DNA of 16,805 nt from Thermoplasmata archaeon (GTDB taxonomy: Archaea; Thermoplasmatota; Thermoplasmata; GCA-020350865), in NCBI GenBank assembly GCA_020351895.1, contig CP070672.1, positions 2,274,872 to 2,291,676 of the forward strand. The letters run 5' to 3'. The position numbers and the translations under genes are program-made. This document shows, piece after piece, positions 15,172 to 16,805 of this stretch; position 1 is the first letter of the stretch, and every line of letters starts with the position of its first letter. Below the pieces are notes generated by a model, which saw nothing but the letters and a program-made list of their open reading frames with translations, ran no database searches and was not told the origin of the DNA.

Positions 15172-16805
15172 TCATGGGTCCGCATTTCGGTCGATATCGC
15201 TGAGCCTGATCTCATCGACGTATCCTATGAATCCACCGAACCATATCTCGATTGGATCTGATAAGCCCTCGAACTCCGGCTGCATTGTAAGGGTTGCCAC
15301 CTGCATTTCATTGATGTATACAAAAGCCTGTCCCCATCCCAGAACAAGGTTTATCTGGAACCACTCGCCAAAGGGAATATCACTTGCAACCTGTGTGGAC
15401 TCCATGATATATGTTTTAGCTGTGGGATTCTCGATCCTGATATGTGCATCCTCCCATTTGCCATCGTAGAAAAGGTAGTTATGGTCGTACCTCTGGTACA
15501 TTCCCATTACATAAACATTCTCATAGCTCCAAGCGTCGTATGCATCGATGTACATCTTGGCCTCGAAATCCAATACATCGTCAGCCGAGTTCCACAGGGC
15601 TGACCTGGGGATGGATACCATTGCCTTATCTGTATAACCCGAGAACTTGAGGGATTTTCCAGAAGGACTGTCCATCCAAATGACGTTCTGGTCTGAGATC
15701 TGTGCGCTGCCCTGAAGACCAAATGTGTATCCGTGCCCTGTCACATCATCCAGATTATCATTCAGATGCCAGAGTGCCAATGTATTTGCATCCACATTAT
15801 ATTCTGTTGCCACATCATTCACCACGGTCCAAGTTTGGGTAACTGGAGAATGTATCCAAAATCCACATTCAGGGTTCATCACATCATCAAAATCAAGGTT
15901 TTTCAAGTCATGGGACCCTCCAAGAGGATTGGATTCGTAAATTGATATGGGTTCTGTCAAACCAGATGTTACTTCGGAAACAGTGATATAATCGGTCCTG
16001 GGCAGACCAACAAGGTTCCAGCCGGCATTCAGGGTTATTTCATGTGGAATAGAAGGTATATCTCCATTAACTACTAAATCAGCACCAGATGGATCAGTGA
16101 CATAGATCCAAAATCCCATTTTATTATCAAGTTGATCGAGGTCATTTAAATGTCCTGGTTTGTTCACGTTATAATGTTTCCAAGGATCCGCAGAATCAGA
16201 AGAATCGAAGTATTGAACTCGATCGTATTTTCCATCAATTGAGCTAAGTACAGTTTCAAGACTTGTATCATTCACACTGTAAGGGAAGGATATTAGGTTC
16301 CACCCTTCCACGAGATTTATAGGTGGAGGTGGCTGTGGAGGTTTCGGATTTACAGTTATCGTACAACTGTCCTGGTCCGTGGCACCATCATCATCCGTCA
16401 CAGTTAAAGTGACTGTGTAAACACCTGGGTCATAATAGATATGATTTGGATTCTCACCCGAGCCGAAATTGCCATCATCGAAGTCCCAGGAATAATCAAC
16501 TATGACTCCGTCAGGATCGTAGGAGCCTGACCCGTCGAAAATCACAATTTGGTCCTCAAAGACGGTCTGATCGTCTCCGGCATAGGCCACAGGAGGCATA
16601 TTGGGCGGAGGAGGTGGTGGTGGAGAATCGCCACCTGTTCCCGGCAATCCATTCAGGAAGTCAGATCCGCCTGGCTTCCAGGAGTCAGGAACCACCAGTC
16701 CCTCACCTAATAAAGCACAATAAAAGAACGCATGGCTTGTCTGTGTGTAATGGCTTGTTCCCTCACTCGTTCTTACCCAAGTTCTAACATCTTCATAATT
16801 ATTCA
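15172..16805 (-). CDS. Surface protein with PKD domain, GWNL double module and LamG-like C-terminal domain; 5' end outside window
   Basis: The frame stays open through the right edge, so the GTG at 16695 is internal and the N-terminus is missing; about 543 residues are visible. The first 45 or so, with HYTQTSHAFFYCALLGEG, look like the end of a folded domain I cannot name. A Gly/Pro-rich linker with a run of seven prolines follows, then a PKD domain (about 70-152) with YAGDDQTVFEDQ, GSGSYDPDG, YSWDFDDG and YTVTLTVTDDDGA. Next is a GWNL double module (about 162-330) closely matching that of the neighbouring CAP protein, and a LamG/concanavalin-like domain (about 340-540) with ALWHLND, GKSLKFSG and a YVDEIRLSD end. 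No C-terminal membrane helix or sorting motif is present. PKD and LamG domains are protein- or sugar-binding modules of surface proteins; the enzymatic part, if any, lies off the window. Confidence 0.85.
   Translation of the reverse strand, partial: NNYEDVRTWVRTSEGTSHYTQTSHAFFYCALLGEGLVVPDSWKPGGSDFLNGLPGTGGDSPPPPPPPNMPPVAYAGDDQTVFEDQIVIFDGSGSYDPDGVIVDYSWDFDDGNFGSGENPNHIYYDPGVYTVTLTVTDDDGATDQDSCTITVNPKPPQPPPPINLVEGWNLISFPYSVNDTSLETVLSSIDGKYDRVQYFDSSDSADPWKHYNVNKPGHLNDLDQLDNKMGFWIYVTDPSGADLVVNGDIPSIPHEITLNAGWNLVGLPRTDYITVSEVTSGLTEPISIYESNPLGGSHDLKNLDFDDVMNPECGFWIHSPVTQTWTVVNDVATEYNVDANTLALWHLNDNLDDVTGHGYTFGLQGSAQISDQNVIWMDSPSGKSLKFSGYTDKAMVSIPRSALWNSADDVLDFEAKMYIDAYDAWSYENVYVMGMYQRYDHNYLFYDGKWEDAHIRIENPTAKTYIMESTQVASDIPFGEWFQINLVLGWGQAFVYINEMQVATLTMQPEFEGLSDPIEIWFGGFIGYVDEIRLSDIDRNADP

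Noticed and set aside
15157..15264. 35-codon plus-strand ORF with a GGAG site
   Set aside because: It runs antisense into the LamG domain and the peptide has no recognisable feature; a ribosome-like site of this length arises easily by chance.
16693..16695. GTG as the start of the PKD/LamG gene
   Set aside because: The same frame remains open through the right edge with protein-like sequence and there is no signal peptide after the GTG.
1..16805. CRISPR array, transposase, integrase, tRNA or rRNA
   Set aside because: I looked for regularly spaced repeats, mobile-element genes and cloverleaf or rRNA-like sequences in the gaps and saw none; the repeats present are protein-domain repeats.

Overview
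The window looks archaeal, most likely from an uncultivated euryarchaeal lineage close to the Thermoplasmata. The reasons are: AT-rich TATA-type boxes about 35-50 bases before several starts; short leaders with GGAGG-type ribosome sites; an archaeal-type adenylosuccinate lyase; a Ras/Rab-like small GTPase; and a dense set of exported beta-rich surface proteins with many N-x-S/T sequons. The lineage is an inference from gene style, not from a marker gene.

Layout, left to right. A right-handed beta-helix (NosD/CASH) surface protein enters from the left edge and ends in a FIMAH-type helical tail (1-960, +). Next is purB, adenylosuccinate lyase (1101-2462, +). Convergent with purB is a minus-strand run of three small genes: a putative lipoprotein (3055-3642), a 56-residue zinc-ribbon-like protein (2835-3005) and a small tail-anchored membrane protein (2471-2779). 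A giant minus-strand gene follows (3774-11057, 2427 residues): beta-helix, nine SbsA-like Ig (Big_5) domains, three CARDB domains and four OmpL47-like repeats, then one membrane helix and a strongly acidic cytoplasmic tail. Upstream of it is another minus-strand secreted protein (11206-12357) with a CBM9/DOMON-like N-terminal half and a GFWKH-plus-calcium-loop C-terminal module. It is divergent from the small GTPase (12784-13329, +). The right end has a CAP/SCP-domain secreted protein (13460-14914, -) and a PKD plus LamG-like surface protein (15172 to beyond the right edge, -). These last two share a closely related GWNL/GFWI double module.

Six of the ten genes are predicted to be exported, so the region reads as a cell-envelope locus for adhesion, glycan binding or matrix building, with one housekeeping purine gene and one possible signalling GTPase. 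Functional linkage among the surface genes is inferred from proximity and shared modules only. I saw no rRNA, tRNA, CRISPR array, transposase or phage gene. The clearest regulatory structure is a leader of about 140 bases before the 383-residue secreted protein, which holds a direct repeat, a GC hairpin displaying a Shine-Dalgarno sequence in its loop, and an 11-codon upstream ORF.
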